This document shows, one piece after another, positions 51,473 through 60,951 of a DNA stretch of 64,000 bases (its first letter is position 1; the number at the start of each line of letters is the position of its first letter). The DNA comes from Streptacidiphilus jiangxiensis (GTDB taxonomy: Bacteria > Actinomycetota > Actinomycetes > Streptomycetales > Streptomycetaceae), in the NCBI RefSeq assembly GCF_900109465.1, contig NZ_FOAZ01000020.1, forward strand, positions 62,001 to 126,000, in the 5' to 3' direction. A model generated the notes under the pieces. That model was not told the DNA's origin. It made no database searches and saw nothing but the letters and a program-made list of their open reading frames with translations. A program made the translations under genes and the position numbers.

Positions 51473-51907
51473 ATGGACGCAGAGATCCTCGGCCCGATCG
51501 ACTACCTGGTGATGGAGCTTCCGACCGGCCACCTGACTGGCGAGGCATTCGACCGTCTCCGTGAAATCGCCGACAATCGAACGGTGCGCGTGCTCGACCT
51601 CGAGTTCGTCGCGAAATCCGAGACCGGCAGCGTGAAGCTGGTCGCTCTCAGCGAGGTTGAGCCTGAAGGGCATCACGATGTCCGGCGCTGGGAAGGCCTG
51701 TCCTCGGGCCTGCTCGACCAAGCCGACCTGGAACGGGTCGGCTCCGCCATCGACCCGGGGAGCCTGGCAGTCGTCCTGGTCTACGAGAACCTCTGGGCCG
51801 TTCCGCTTCTTGCCGCGCTGGACCACGCCGGCGCGAACCTGATCGGCCAGGGCCGCATCATCCCCGAGGACCTCGTGGACCAGCTCGACGCCACCGAGAC
51901 ATCCTGA
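51473..51907 (+). CDS. DUF6325-like protein
   Basis: The 144-residue protein starts at ATG 51473 with GGAGG 8 bp upstream. It reads GPIDYLVMELPTGHLTGEAF, then RTVRVLDLEFVAKSETGSV, and LAVVLVYENLWAVPLLAALD. This matches a family of small actinobacterial proteins of unknown function. The next gene, a SHOCT-domain protein, starts 21 bp downstream. The pairing of this family with SHOCT proteins is common in actinomycetes and suggests they act together, possibly at the membrane or in stress. No enzymatic motif is visible. Confidence 0.82.
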   Translation: MDAEILGPIDYLVMELPTGHLTGEAFDRLREIADNRTVRVLDLEFVAKSETGSVKLVALSEVEPEGHHDVRRWEGLSSGLLDQADLERVGSAIDPGSLAVVLVYENLWAVPLLAALDHAGANLIGQGRIIPEDLVDQLDATETS

Positions 51908-51927
51908 ACCGAGCGGAGGCGATACGG

Positions 51928-52170
51928 GTGGGACTGATCAAGACAGGACTGAAGGCGGCGATCGCGGTGAAGACCGCTCACATGGTTCACGAACGCATCG
52001 AACGCCGGCAACAAGCGAGCCCAACGGCCGAAGCGGCAGCGCCCGCAGTCTCGTCTCCTCCCTCGGACGTGATCGATCAACTCGAACGTCTGGGGAGACT
52101 CAGAGACGCCGACGTCCTAAGCCAGGAAGAGTTCGAGACGCAGAAGGCCCGCATCCTTGACGGCCGTTGA
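51928..52170 (+). CDS. Short SHOCT-domain protein
   Basis: The 80-residue product starts at GTG 51928 with GGAGG 8 bp upstream. An N-terminal amphipathic segment (GLIKTGLKAAIAVKTAHMVH) leads through an Ala/Pro linker to a C-terminal SHOCT motif (IDQLERLGRLRDADVLSQEE then FETQKARIL). SHOCT is a short two-helix oligomerisation or anchoring module. It is 21 bp after the DUF6325-like gene and clearly in its operon. Confidence 0.85.
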   Translation: MGLIKTGLKAAIAVKTAHMVHERIERRQQASPTAEAAAPAVSSPPSDVIDQLERLGRLRDADVLSQEEFETQKARILDGR

Positions 52171-52433
52171 AGGGCTGATCAAGAGCGTCAACGCCTCTTC
52201 ACGGGAGCGGCAAGCCCGTGCAGGGCGTCGCGGGCCAGTGATGCCACGGGTTGCCAAGGGTGCCGGCCTGTCGTGAGACTGCGGTGCCCGGATCCGCACC
52301 GACGCTCCTTGTCCTCGTCGTGCACCCCTGGGCAAGGCGAATGTCCAGTCCTACCCAACAACGTGGCACCCGGCGTGTGAGCGCGACGTGCGTGGTCGGG
52401 CCTGGACAAGCTAAGGACTGCACGCGGTGAGAG

Positions 52434-52616
52434 CTACCTGGAGCTGGTGCCCGCGCGGTGGCCGAACCGCTTCCCGAATCGGAAAATCCCGACCAGCACA
52501 GCCACGACAAATACGACGCAGCCGATGATCAGGAGCCAGAACAGGCCCTTGATGATCGCGCCGAGGACCCCGAAAACGATGGCGATCAACACCAGGATCA
52601 CGAGAAAGGCGAGCAT
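52434..52616 (-). CDS. Small two-helix hydrophobic membrane protein
   Basis: The 60-residue product starts at ATG 52616 with GGAGGAGG 3-4 bp upstream. It is almost wholly hydrophobic (LAFLVILVLIAIVFGVLGAI, GLFWLLIIGCVVFVVAVLVG), with a basic tail (RFGKRFGHRAGTSSR) that should stay in the cytoplasm. Such small proteins are common in actinomycetes and have no known role. It lies 64 bp downstream of the SRPBCC gene on the same strand. Confidence 0.75.
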   Translation of the reverse strand: MLAFLVILVLIAIVFGVLGAIIKGLFWLLIIGCVVFVVAVLVGIFRFGKRFGHRAGTSSR

Positions 52617-52680
52617 GGCCTCCTCCGCTGCCAAGGCGGTCCCCGGCTCCATTGTCGCCCTGGCGCTCAGGGGACGCGCG

Positions 52681-53382
52681 TCAGGTCTCGCGGTCCATGT
52701 CCGGGCCCAGGCCCCGAGTAGCGGCGGCCTCGCGCACGCGTTCACGCAGGCCGGCGAAGAGCCACTCGAAGGTGATGTAGTCCGGCAGGGCGGCGATCGG
52801 GACCAGCGGACGCAGCGCTGTTCGCACTGCGCGCCGTTGGGGCTCGGCGAATCGCAGCCGCGTGTAGAGGCGGCTGGTGCGGTCGTCGAGCGGCTCCACC
52901 AGGAACAGCCAGCTGAAGTGATAGCCCCCATCTGACCTGGGCCGATCCGGAATGACCGATCCGTAGACCAGCTGGTTCTCCTCGACCTGGAGTACCTCCA
53001 GGGAGCCGGGCCCCCAGTCGGCCAGCATCGCGCCGAGCCGGGGCGGGGGCATCTGAGGGTCGATGGTGCGCAGGCTGCGGGGGTGGCCGCCGAGCAGCGT
53101 CTGCAGCCATCGGGGTGCGTACCAGCCGCCGCGGCCCTTGCCGACCTGCAAGAGCCAGGGCCAGACCTCGGCTGCTGGTGCGGGTAGCACGGCGGCACGG
53201 TCGACGACGTGCCACGGCACCTGCACGACCGAGTCGCCCGGCAGCGTCCTTGCGAGATCCGCGTCGCCGACATCCCCCGACCGGCGAGCCACCCGCGAGC
53301 CGGCGCACCACAGCAGAACTGCTGCGACGCCGGCCGGCGCAATTCGTCGGCCCGTCCTCGCGAAAGCCGCACGAGCGATCAT
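52681..53382 (-). CDS. SRPBCC-fold (START-like) protein with N-terminal membrane segment
   Basis: The 233-residue protein starts at ATG 53382. A hydrophobic N-terminal segment (IAPAGVAAVLLWCAG) is followed by a SRPBCC lipid/ligand-binding fold: VDRAAVLPAPAAEVWPWLLQ, GGWYAPRWLQTLLGG, VLQVEENQLVYGSV and SWLFLVEPLDDRTSRLYTRL. SRPBCC proteins bind hydrophobic ligands in a deep pocket. The ligand is unknown. It precedes a tiny membrane protein gene on the same strand. Confidence 0.83.
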   Translation of the reverse strand: MIARAAFARTGRRIAPAGVAAVLLWCAGSRVARRSGDVGDADLARTLPGDSVVQVPWHVVDRAAVLPAPAAEVWPWLLQVGKGRGGWYAPRWLQTLLGGHPRSLRTIDPQMPPPRLGAMLADWGPGSLEVLQVEENQLVYGSVIPDRPRSDGGYHFSWLFLVEPLDDRTSRLYTRLRFAEPQRRAVRTALRPLVPIAALPDYITFEWLFAGLRERVREAAATRGLGPDMDRET

Positions 53383-53511
53383 CTGCCGTCCTCAGGATTG
53401 TGGTCCGCAACCCAACTCTGCCAGTGCGTCGGAGCTGGGCAACCTCAGTCACGGCCACACACACAAACCGGTCGGTGAACGTGCTGTCCGGGCTGAGTCG
53501 GCGTTCACTGC

Positions 53512-53712
53512 CCGTTGCCGGAGCTGGCACGACGGGAACAGATCCGTGGCGACCGGACGCCAGGTTTTGCCGCGCGGCAGTTCGAGCGGGTTCATGCGCA
53601 CGGCGTCTACGACATCGAATGCGACACGAGCCGGAACACCCCCGGGGAGCTCGCCCAGCAGATCAAGAGCACCTTGGCCCAGCGGCCCACTCCGACCGCA
53701 TTCACGCGCTTG
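53512..53712 (+). pseudogene. Chloramphenicol-phosphotransferase-like gene fragment (C-terminal part)
   Basis: The frame reads ELARREQIRGDRTPGFAARQ, FERVHAHGVYDIECDTSRNT and PGELAQQIKS. This is the C-terminal third of CPT-family P-loop kinases (ERRExARGDRxPGLARAQxxxVHAHxxYDxExDT). The Walker A half is absent: the sequence to the left (53383-53511) has no matching frame. It is therefore a remnant with no expected activity. Confidence 0.7.
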
Positions 53713-53829
53713 AGGGTCGCCCTACGCCGGCTGGCTTTGTTCATGAGAACGAGCAGCGTTTGTACCGCACTTCGGACGGCACCTCCGGCCAGCGAGCATT
53801 CGAACAAGCCGCGGTGAGGGGGGATCGAA

Positions 53830-53860
53830 GGGGGCTCAGCCCGACTGCGGCTGAGCCCCC
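53830..53860. terminator. Strong hairpin terminator after the aldo/keto reductase gene
   Basis: GGGGGCTCAGCC and GGCTGAGCCCCC form a perfect 12-bp stem with a 7-base loop, 48 bp beyond the stop of the leftward aldo/keto reductase gene. It may serve both strands. Confidence 0.8.
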
Positions 53861-53908
53861 TGCATGCATGGCGCGCTTGTCAGGTGCTGAATCGACGGTA
53901 GGTCCTGG

Positions 53909-54966
<1,058 letters not shown>

Positions 54967-54983
54967 CAGGTAGCGTGGGATGC

Positions 54984-55577
54984 ATGACCCCCACCAGGAG
55001 CAGCGCCGACTCGGCCCGCGAGCGCATCCTCGCGGCGGCCCTGGCCGAGTTCTCCCGGCACGGGATCGCCGGAGCGCGAGTGGACCGCATCGCCAAGGCC
55101 GCCAGGACCAGCAAGGAACGCTTCTACGCCTACTTCGGCTCCAAGGAAGAGCTGTACCGGCACGTCTCGGCCCAGGAACTGGCCGCCGTGGCAGAAGCGA
55201 CCCGACTGGACCCCACCGACCTGCCTGCCTACGCCGGCCGCATCCACGACTACTTCCTGGACCACCCCGAGCACCTGCGCCTCATGCGCTGGGGCCAGCT
55301 GGAACTGGACGCCAACGGAGACGGAGCCGACGACGCCGTCCGGCAGTCCGTCGCCGCCAAGGTCGAGCAGCTCCGAATGGCCCAGGAGGCGGGTCGGTTG
55401 GACGCCGCGTGGGAGCCGATCGACATCCTCGTCTTCGTCAACCAGATCGCTTTGGCCTGGGCGTCCCAGCCTGATCTGCTGCCACCTGACCACGACGAGC
55501 GAGCCGAATTCATGGCGGCCCGTCGAGCAGCGGTCGTCTTCGCCGTCGCCCGGCTCTTCCCGGCATCCACCGGCTGA
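54984..55577 (+). CDS. TetR-family transcriptional regulator
   Basis: The 197-residue protein starts at ATG 54984. The helix-turn-helix is clear (ARERILAAALAEFSRHGIAG, VDRIAKAARTSKERFYAYFG), followed by an all-helical ligand-binding domain (LRLMRWGQLELDANGDGADD). The closeness of operator copy 2 (18 bp before the ATG) implies autorepression, and copy 1 covers the divergent aldo/keto reductase promoter. The ligand is unknown. Confidence 0.93.
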   Translation: MTPTRSSADSARERILAAALAEFSRHGIAGARVDRIAKAARTSKERFYAYFGSKEELYRHVSAQELAAVAEATRLDPTDLPAYAGRIHDYFLDHPEHLRLMRWGQLELDANGDGADDAVRQSVAAKVEQLRMAQEAGRLDAAWEPIDILVFVNQIALAWASQPDLLPPDHDERAEFMAARRAAVVFAVARLFPASTG

Positions 55578-55740
55578 TCGCCTTCAAACCACCGTCTTCC
55601 GAGCGCGACCTCGCGAAATCGAACGGCCGCTGCGGGGAGTGCCGCCCACACTCGCGAACACGTGCTGTCTCCATTCATGAACAGAGCCACGCCGGCGATC
55701 CGAACTGAGCTGCAGACGTCGGGACGACTTCCCCCAAGAC

Positions 55741-58059
55741 TCACCCAGCCAGGCCGGCCCCGCCGGTCACGTCGGCGAGCCGCTCGATCTCCGCCTCGGC
55801 GTCGGCCGTCTGCGGGCTTCCGAGCTGCGCCAGTACTGCGCGTGCATCGACGAGGACCTGGCGCGCCTCGTCCGGGGCGCCGCTGCGGGCGAGGGCGCGG
55901 CCCAGAGCCAGTCGGCTCTGGCCGATCCAGCTGGGCATGTCCGCGGCTTCGAAACCGGCAAGGGCCTCGCGCAGCCACGATTCGGCTTGCGCCCACTCCT
56001 CGAGGGCGGCCAGGTCGTTGCCGATGTTCAGGCAGGTGGCGGCCTGATACAGCGCGATCAGCTCCGTCGGCTGGTCCGGAACCCCGGCTCGGCAGATGGC
56101 GTTGCTCCTGCGGTGCACGGTGAGTGCCTCTTCGGCCCGTCCGGCGTCGCGCAGGTGGTTGCCCAGCGTGTTGAGTGTGTAGAGCTCGGAGAGCCGGGCG
56201 CGCCCGCCGCTGAGAGGGGCGAGCGTGTGGGCCGCCTGCCGCAGTCGCTCCAGCGCCGGTTCGACCTGGCCGAGGCGGCGCAGCGCTGCGGCGCCGAGAG
56301 CGAGGGCGTAGCCCACCTGCTCGGGTTCTCCGATGGTTTGGGCGAGCCTGAACGCGGCGTCTGCCGCGGCCAAGGACGCGTGGGGATCGTCCGCGCATTC
56401 GAGGGCGGCCCAGGCGAGGTTCGTCTGCTGCACGGCCTCGTCGTCGGGGCTGCCCGATGCCCGCGCTGCCTGGGCCGCGTACCGGGACACCTCGCACCAC
56501 ACGCCCCAGTGCCGGTTCAGTTGTGCGAACCAGTGCAGCACTTCGGCGGTCGTGATCACGTCGCGGTGGCGGCCGGCTGCCAGCATCCTTTGCAGCCCCG
56601 CCTGCCACTGGGCCTGTTCCGCGTCGAGCCAGGCCTTGGCACTCTCCTGGTCGGTGGGCGCGCTCGCGGGATCGGGGTCGCAGATCGAGGTGTCCAGTCG
56701 CCGCACGGCGTCGAAGCGCGCGGCGGCTACCCTGGCTCGGGCAAGTGTCCATTCGTCGAGTTCGCGCAGTGCCTTCTCGCGCTCGTCGGGCGGGTCCTGG
56801 CTCGTCAGTTGCTCGGCGGCGAAGACCTTGAGCAGGTCGTGGAGGCGGAATCGTTCCAGGGCCGGGTGCGGGTGGAGCAGACCGGCGTCCACCAGCTCGT
56901 CGGCGTACAAGGCCGTCTGGCGGACCGACAGGTCGGACAGCAGTGCGGCGCCGTGCAGGCTGAAGTCGGCTCCGGAGGTCAGCGAGGCGCGGCGCAGCAC
57001 CCTCTGCGCTCCTGTGGACAGCTGTCGGTACGACAGCTCGAAGGCGCTCCTGATGCGCAGGGAGCCCGCTTGAAGGACGTCGAGTCGGCGCTCCTCACAG
57101 GCGAGTTGGGTGGCCATCTTGGCCAGCCGCTCGTTGGGGCGGCTGGCGAGTCGCTGGGCGGCGATGCGAATGGCCAGCGGGAGCCCTCCGCACAGCTCCA
57201 CCAGGTCCTGTGCCGCCTGCTCCTCGCCCTGGACCCGATGCGCGCCGATGATGCGCTTGAGCAGTTCCAGGCCCTCCCTGGGGTCCAGCAGCGTGAGCTC
57301 GATGCGGTGGACCGCCTCCAGGCCGGCGAGGGCGCGGCGGCTGGTGACCAGCGTCAGGGAGCGGCCGGCTCGGGGAAGCAGGGGCCCAACCTGGTCCTCG
57401 TCGGCCGCGTTGTCCAGGACGAACACGGCCCGCCGCTGGCCGGCGAGCGTGTGGAACAGCCCGGACCGCGCCTCGGTCCCGGCCGGGACCGCGCCGGCGG
57501 CGACGCCCAGCGCCGAGAGGATCCGGCCGAGCGCCTCGTGGGGGCTGGGCGGATCCTCGTCGGTGCCGCGCAGGTCGAGGCAGTACTGCCCGTCGGGGAA
57601 GCGGGATGTGAATTCCCGTGCTGCGTGCACGGCGAAGGCCGTCTTGCCCAGCCCCGGCTGACCGCTGACGACCACGGCTGGAGGAAGGGTGGCGACCCGG
57701 TCGACGAGCTCGCGAAGATCGCTCGATGCCGCGTCGCGCCCGGTGAAGTCCTCAAGGCCCCGAGGCAGCGGCAGGGACAGAACACCCCCTGCCGCCTGGG
57801 CACGGCTCGGACGCGGACGCCCGGCGCGGGCGGCGTGCTCCAGCGCCTGGGTGTCCGCCTCGTCGAGGGCGAGCGCATGGGCGAGTGCCTGGACCGTACG
57901 GCGCTGCGGTCCCCGCGAGCGGCCGCGCTCGAGATCCGCCAGTGCCCGGACGCTCGCGCCGGACAGGTGCGACAGGGCCTCCTGGGTCAGGCCGGCGCGC
58001 AGGCGATGGCCGCGCAGCAGTACCCCGAACTGCGGACCTTCCGCCGCCCCTGCCCCCAT
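55741..58059 (-). CDS. XRE-type helix-turn-helix regulator with NB-ARC ATPase and TPR region
   Basis: The 772-residue protein starts at ATG 58059 (GGGGGAA 6 bp upstream); a GTG at 58089 is an alternative. An N-terminal XRE helix-turn-helix (about 10-68; LRAGLTQEALSHLSGASVRA, LADLERGRSRGPQ) is followed by an NB-ARC domain (GRDAASSDLREL; Walker A SGQPGLGKTAF near 135; AVFVLDNAADEDQV; LVTSRRALAGLEAV; LCGGLPLAIRIAA), then a long helical TPR-like tail. This is the AfsR-related STAND architecture used for signal-triggered regulation. The ligand and targets are unknown. It is followed on the same strand by nothing within 160 bp. Confidence 0.92.
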   Translation of the reverse strand: MGAGAAEGPQFGVLLRGHRLRAGLTQEALSHLSGASVRALADLERGRSRGPQRRTVQALAHALALDEADTQALEHAARAGRPRPSRAQAAGGVLSLPLPRGLEDFTGRDAASSDLRELVDRVATLPPAVVVSGQPGLGKTAFAVHAAREFTSRFPDGQYCLDLRGTDEDPPSPHEALGRILSALGVAAGAVPAGTEARSGLFHTLAGQRRAVFVLDNAADEDQVGPLLPRAGRSLTLVTSRRALAGLEAVHRIELTLLDPREGLELLKRIIGAHRVQGEEQAAQDLVELCGGLPLAIRIAAQRLASRPNERLAKMATQLACEERRLDVLQAGSLRIRSAFELSYRQLSTGAQRVLRRASLTSGADFSLHGAALLSDLSVRQTALYADELVDAGLLHPHPALERFRLHDLLKVFAAEQLTSQDPPDEREKALRELDEWTLARARVAAARFDAVRRLDTSICDPDPASAPTDQESAKAWLDAEQAQWQAGLQRMLAAGRHRDVITTAEVLHWFAQLNRHWGVWCEVSRYAAQAARASGSPDDEAVQQTNLAWAALECADDPHASLAAADAAFRLAQTIGEPEQVGYALALGAAALRRLGQVEPALERLRQAAHTLAPLSGGRARLSELYTLNTLGNHLRDAGRAEEALTVHRRSNAICRAGVPDQPTELIALYQAATCLNIGNDLAALEEWAQAESWLREALAGFEAADMPSWIGQSRLALGRALARSGAPDEARQVLVDARAVLAQLGSPQTADAEAEIERLADVTGGAGLAG

Positions 58060-58131
58060 GCCCGTTCCCCCGGAACTACCTCGCCGCACCCCGAACGAGG
58101 AGCCTGGTCAGTATGACCGATCCCTGGACGG

Positions 58132-59349
58132 TCAGCTGGTGTAGGAGTACTCCTGCTGCGGGGCGAAGTTCTGGGCGCCGGTCACCAGGTCGGCCTTCGA
58201 GTAGCGGCTGGTCGGGTACAGGTAGGTGCCGTAGCCGATGTTCCCCAGGACGTACACGGACTCTTCGTAGTCGAGCGGGTAGACCGTCGACTTGTACTCG
58301 TTGAACTGCCACTGCTGGTTGAGCAGGGTGGGCTGGCAGGTCTGCTGCACCACGGGCGCGTTGTTGCCCCGGCCCGTGGCCGTGAGACAGAGCCCGCTGG
58401 CGGAGTTCTTGACCTGCCAGCCCTTGCTCGCCCAGGTCCAGTTCCACACCTGCGTGGAAGAGCTGCTGGTCGTGCACGGCTCGATGTCGACCTGCGCAAC
58501 GGTCTTGCTGTTGCCCAGGGCCTGGATGCACATGTTGGTGATGTCGGAGTTGACGAGTCGACCGTTCGACGGGTACCAGGCCAGCGTCGAGGCCTGTTGC
58601 AGCACCGGAAGAGTCTTGACGTAGGTCTGCCAGTCGCTCCCCGTGCAGTTCTTGATCTCGTCGGTGGACATGATGCGGTCCAGGCCCTGGAATGAGTCCG
58701 TGGTCGGGCTGGCCAGTGGCGCGGCCCCGTAGGTGGTGAACTTGTACGGATCCTCAGCGTAGGTCTTGCCGTTGAAGTAGTTCGCGGTGACTGTCATCTG
58801 CGATTCGTCGTAGGTGGCGTCGTCCTCGAGCCAGCCCACATGGTGGTAGTCGGCGTTGACCGTCTCGGTCGATCCGTGGGTGCGCTCGGTGACGGTCTCG
58901 TACGAGGCCTCGGGTGCGATCGCCGCAGCGATCGTGCTGCCCATCAGTGCGTGCTCCCACTCCATTTCGGGGAACAGGAAGCCACCGAAGTTCCAGCCCG
59001 TGGACAGGGTGACCTCGAAGTCCTTGGCGACCGAGATCCCGGACGTCGAACAGGCCTCGCCGACAGGGCTTCCGGTGCCGTCCTTGGAGCTGATCATCTG
59101 GGCGGGGAAGATCACCGAGGTCTTCGTCACCGGCCCGGCGGTCACCGTGCACGCGGGGTCGGACCTGTCCAGGAGGTAGGCGGCGTTGTTGCAGTCGTGC
59201 ATCATCTGCGCGGGGCTCTTCAGGCTGCCGTCGGGATTGAAGGGCGAGAAGGGCGCCGTGTCGGCCGACGCCGGCGTCGAACTCACCAGCATGCTCGCGA
59301 GCAGCGCGCCTGCGAACACGGATGCGCCCAGCATGTGTGCGGGTTTCAT
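58132..59349 (-). CDS. Secreted protein with C-terminal ricin-B-type lectin domain
   Basis: The 405-residue product starts at ATG 59349 (AGGAAGG 6 bp upstream). A signal peptide (LGASVFAGALLASMLVSS, cleavage after ASA) leads to a ~230-residue domain of unknown type (CSTSGISVAKDFEVTLSTGW, SYETVTERTHGSTETV). A ricin-type trefoil lectin region then follows from about residue 270: MCIQALGNSKTVAQVDIEPC, QVWNWTWASKGWQVKNSASG, LCLTATGRGNNAPVVQQTC and NQQWQF. The QxW-like motifs bind sugars in known members. Several Cys pairs suggest disulfides outside the cell. The N-terminal domain's activity is not recognised; it could be a hydrolase or a toxin-like module. Confidence 0.8.
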   Translation of the reverse strand: MKPAHMLGASVFAGALLASMLVSSTPASADTAPFSPFNPDGSLKSPAQMMHDCNNAAYLLDRSDPACTVTAGPVTKTSVIFPAQMISSKDGTGSPVGEACSTSGISVAKDFEVTLSTGWNFGGFLFPEMEWEHALMGSTIAAAIAPEASYETVTERTHGSTETVNADYHHVGWLEDDATYDESQMTVTANYFNGKTYAEDPYKFTTYGAAPLASPTTDSFQGLDRIMSTDEIKNCTGSDWQTYVKTLPVLQQASTLAWYPSNGRLVNSDITNMCIQALGNSKTVAQVDIEPCTTSSSSTQVWNWTWASKGWQVKNSASGLCLTATGRGNNAPVVQQTCQPTLLNQQWQFNEYKSTVYPLDYEESVYVLGNIGYGTYLYPTSRYSKADLVTGAQNFAPQQEYSYTS

Positions 59350-59483
59350 GGGAAGCCTTCCTGAGACGGACGCGGCGTCGGGTACGAGGACAGATCGCCT
59401 GCGGTCGCTACGAGGGGTGCCCGGTGAAGTCGGCACATCCCTTTCCGGGGCCTGAGTGGATCACGCCAGGGCATCGCCGGAAC

Positions 59484-59540
59484 AGGCGGAACTACCAGCA
59501 GAATTACCGCCACCGTCTGGTCGTGCCGGTAGTTCCGCCT
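59484..59540. repeat. Long inverted repeat (13-bp arms)
   Basis: AGGCGGAACTACC at 59484-59496 and GGTAGTTCCGCCT at 59528-59540 are perfect inverted copies 31 bp apart, in the 331-bp gap (59350-59680) between the lectin gene and the ribbon-helix-helix gene. It may be a hairpin, an operator pair or a mobile-element end. No gene is seen elsewhere in this gap. Confidence 0.6.
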
Positions 59541-59643
59541 GGTCCGCATCGCTCGCCCGTGATGGCGTGGGACCCACGTCGACCGCGCGTGTGGCCACCG
59601 CATGCGCCGCAGCCCGGGAGGAGCATCGAAAGCGTCCCGCCCG

Positions 59644-59691
59644 GGGTTGACGCATGCGGAAACCTCCGTAGGGTTGACGCATGCGGAAACC
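59644..59691 (+). repeat. 21-bp direct repeat carrying a duplicated ribosome site and start codon
   Basis: The sequence GGGTTGACGCATGCGGAAACC occurs at 59644-59664 and 59671-59691, 27 bp apart. Each copy has a GGG...ATG ribosome-site/start arrangement and a CGCATGCG palindrome. The first ATG (59654) opens only MRKPP then a stop; the second (59681) opens the ribbon-helix-helix gene as MRKPIP. Confidence 0.9.
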
Positions 59692-60256
59692 CATCCCCAG
59701 GGACACCATGGGCGCCACTGAGCCCAGCAATCCGGGCGGACGACCGGAAATCGGCCCCAAGATCGATGTTCGTCTGCCGGTCGACACCCTCCGCCGTCTC
59801 GACGCGCGGGCCGAAGCCGCCGACGAGTCCCGCGCCGTCACGCTCCGTACCCTCATTGCCAACGGCCTCGAACACCCCCGGACAATCGCGGAGCTCGCCG
59901 CCGAACGCCCGCTCGAACTCGTCGACGAGGTCGTCGAAGGCGACCAGGCCCACGGTGTCCGGCCCCACGGTGTCCGCGTCCACCGCAGCGGCCGCACGTT
60001 CTGGCTCTCCAGCTGCCCGGACGGGTGGATCCTCGCCCACAGCCCGAACACCTACCGCATCGCCGCCTTCCAAGGTGCGGCGCTACTCGCCTTCCAACGC
60101 CTCCCCATCAACGAAGTGACACCCCAGCGGCAATCCGACGAGCCCGCCTTCCCCGCCCTGATCGCCGCCGGACGGGCCATCCTCGACGACATCGGCGCAC
60201 AAGAACGCCTGCTGAGCCGAAACCTCGACACCATGCAGTGGCCGCCCATGCTCTGA
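59681..60256 (+). CDS. Ribbon-helix-helix-type DNA-binding protein
   Basis: The 191-residue protein starts at ATG 59681 inside the second direct repeat; an ATG at 59708 is an alternative. Residues ~25-65 fit a ribbon-helix-helix: KIDVRLPVDTLRRLDARAEA, then SRAVTLRTLIANGL. The C-terminal region (VRVHRSGRTFWLSSCPDGWI, RLPINEVTPQRQSDEPAF) has no recognised fold. Such proteins often are antitoxins or local regulators. No toxin partner is seen downstream, only fragments of a dinB-like gene. The repeat over its start suggests autoregulation. Confidence 0.62.
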   Translation: MRKPIPRDTMGATEPSNPGGRPEIGPKIDVRLPVDTLRRLDARAEAADESRAVTLRTLIANGLEHPRTIAELAAERPLELVDEVVEGDQAHGVRPHGVRVHRSGRTFWLSSCPDGWILAHSPNTYRIAAFQGAALLAFQRLPINEVTPQRQSDEPAFPALIAAGRAILDDIGAQERLLSRNLDTMQWPPML

Positions 60257-60299
60257 CCAGTACACGGCCTGGTCAGGGCGACGTGGTGACCGATGGCTG

Positions 60300-60570
60300 C
60301 CGGCCGGTGCCCGAAGCACCCCGAACCACCACCGTCCGCACCCGCAAACTCGCCGAGGCCACCGCCCACACCACGACCCTGGTCGGCGCCGCCTACCGCC
60401 TCTACACCACGCTCGGCCTGCAGCGCGCCCGGGTCCGGGTCTTCACCTTGAAGGCCGACGGCATCCGCCCCGCCGAACACGTCACCCAGCAGCTCACCTT
60501 CGACCCGGCGACGAGCGCCAGCGCCTGATCGAGACCGTCGCCGACAAGTTCCGCACGAAGGTCATCCAGG
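60300..60570 (+). pseudogene. Y-family DNA polymerase (DinB/ImuB-like) fragment, frameshifted
   Basis: The frame reads RTTTVRTRKLAEATAHTTTL, then RLYTTLGLQRARVRVFTLKA, DGIRPAEHVTQQLTFDP. It then shifts by one base near 60506 to DERQRLIETVADKFRTKVIQ. This is the little-finger domain and tail of DNA polymerase IV-type proteins (TVRYxDxxxxTRxxTLxxPT, LGLxRxRVRxLxLRxxGLxP). The catalytic palm and fingers are absent. Confidence 0.7.
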
Positions 60571-60591
60571 GGTGCAGGCAGTCAGGCCGCG

Positions 60592-60739
60592 GCGCTCGCG
60601 ATGGTGTTCAAGCTCGTCGAGTCCACCCAGTCCCGCTGGCGCACGATCACCGGCGCCCACCTGGTCCCGCTTGTCCGCGCGGCGCCGGTTTCGAGAACGG
60701 CCACCTGGTCGAACGGACCGAGAACCACGCAGCCTGAGG
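60592..60739 (+). pseudogene. IS256 (Mutator)-type transposase C-terminal remnant, frameshifted
   Basis: ALAMVFKLVESTQSRWRTIT and GAHLVPLVR are followed in the neighbouring frame by GAGFENGHLVERTENHAA and a stop. These match the end of actinobacterial IS256 transposases (MxYKLxxSAxxRWRxVxxPHLVALVRAGAxFExGxLVER). The catalytic domain is missing and a single-base indel breaks the frame. Confidence 0.75.
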
Positions 60740-60771
60740 AGCAAGCCCACCGCGATGACCGTCACCGACAC

Positions 60772-60858
60772 CTACGGCATCCACGCCGGCCGCACGTACT
60801 CGGGCTCGACGGGCCAGCCTGTCGGGACGTCGGGTGTGGGCTGCTGATGGGTGGGCAT
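60772..60858 (-). CDS. Possible 28-residue peptide
   Basis: The frame starts at ATG 60858 with AAAAGGA about 10 bp upstream and reads MPTHQQPTPDVPTGWPVEPE, then YVRPAWMP and a stop. It is Pro/Trp-rich and antisense to another short frame (60756-60848, ending VGTSGVGC). Either may be real or both chance. A strong hairpin at 60895-60929 lies just upstream. Nothing nearby looks like a modification enzyme. Confidence 0.3.
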   Translation of the reverse strand: MPTHQQPTPDVPTGWPVEPEYVRPAWMP

Positions 60859-60894
60859 GATGCTCGGGTCCTTTTCATAGAGGGGACGGGCTGG

Positions 60895-60929
60895 CCCGTG
60901 CCGCCCGCCTGCACTGCGGGCGGCACGGG
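60895..60929. terminator. Very stable hairpin
   Basis: CCCGTGCCGCCCGC and GCGGGCGGCACGGG form a perfect 14-bp stem with a 7-base loop. It lies between the IS256 remnant/short peptide region and the small membrane protein gene at 60952. It may end transcription on either strand or mark a junction. Confidence 0.65.
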
Positions 60930-60951
60930 TCTCGTTGTCACGGGGGCGCAT

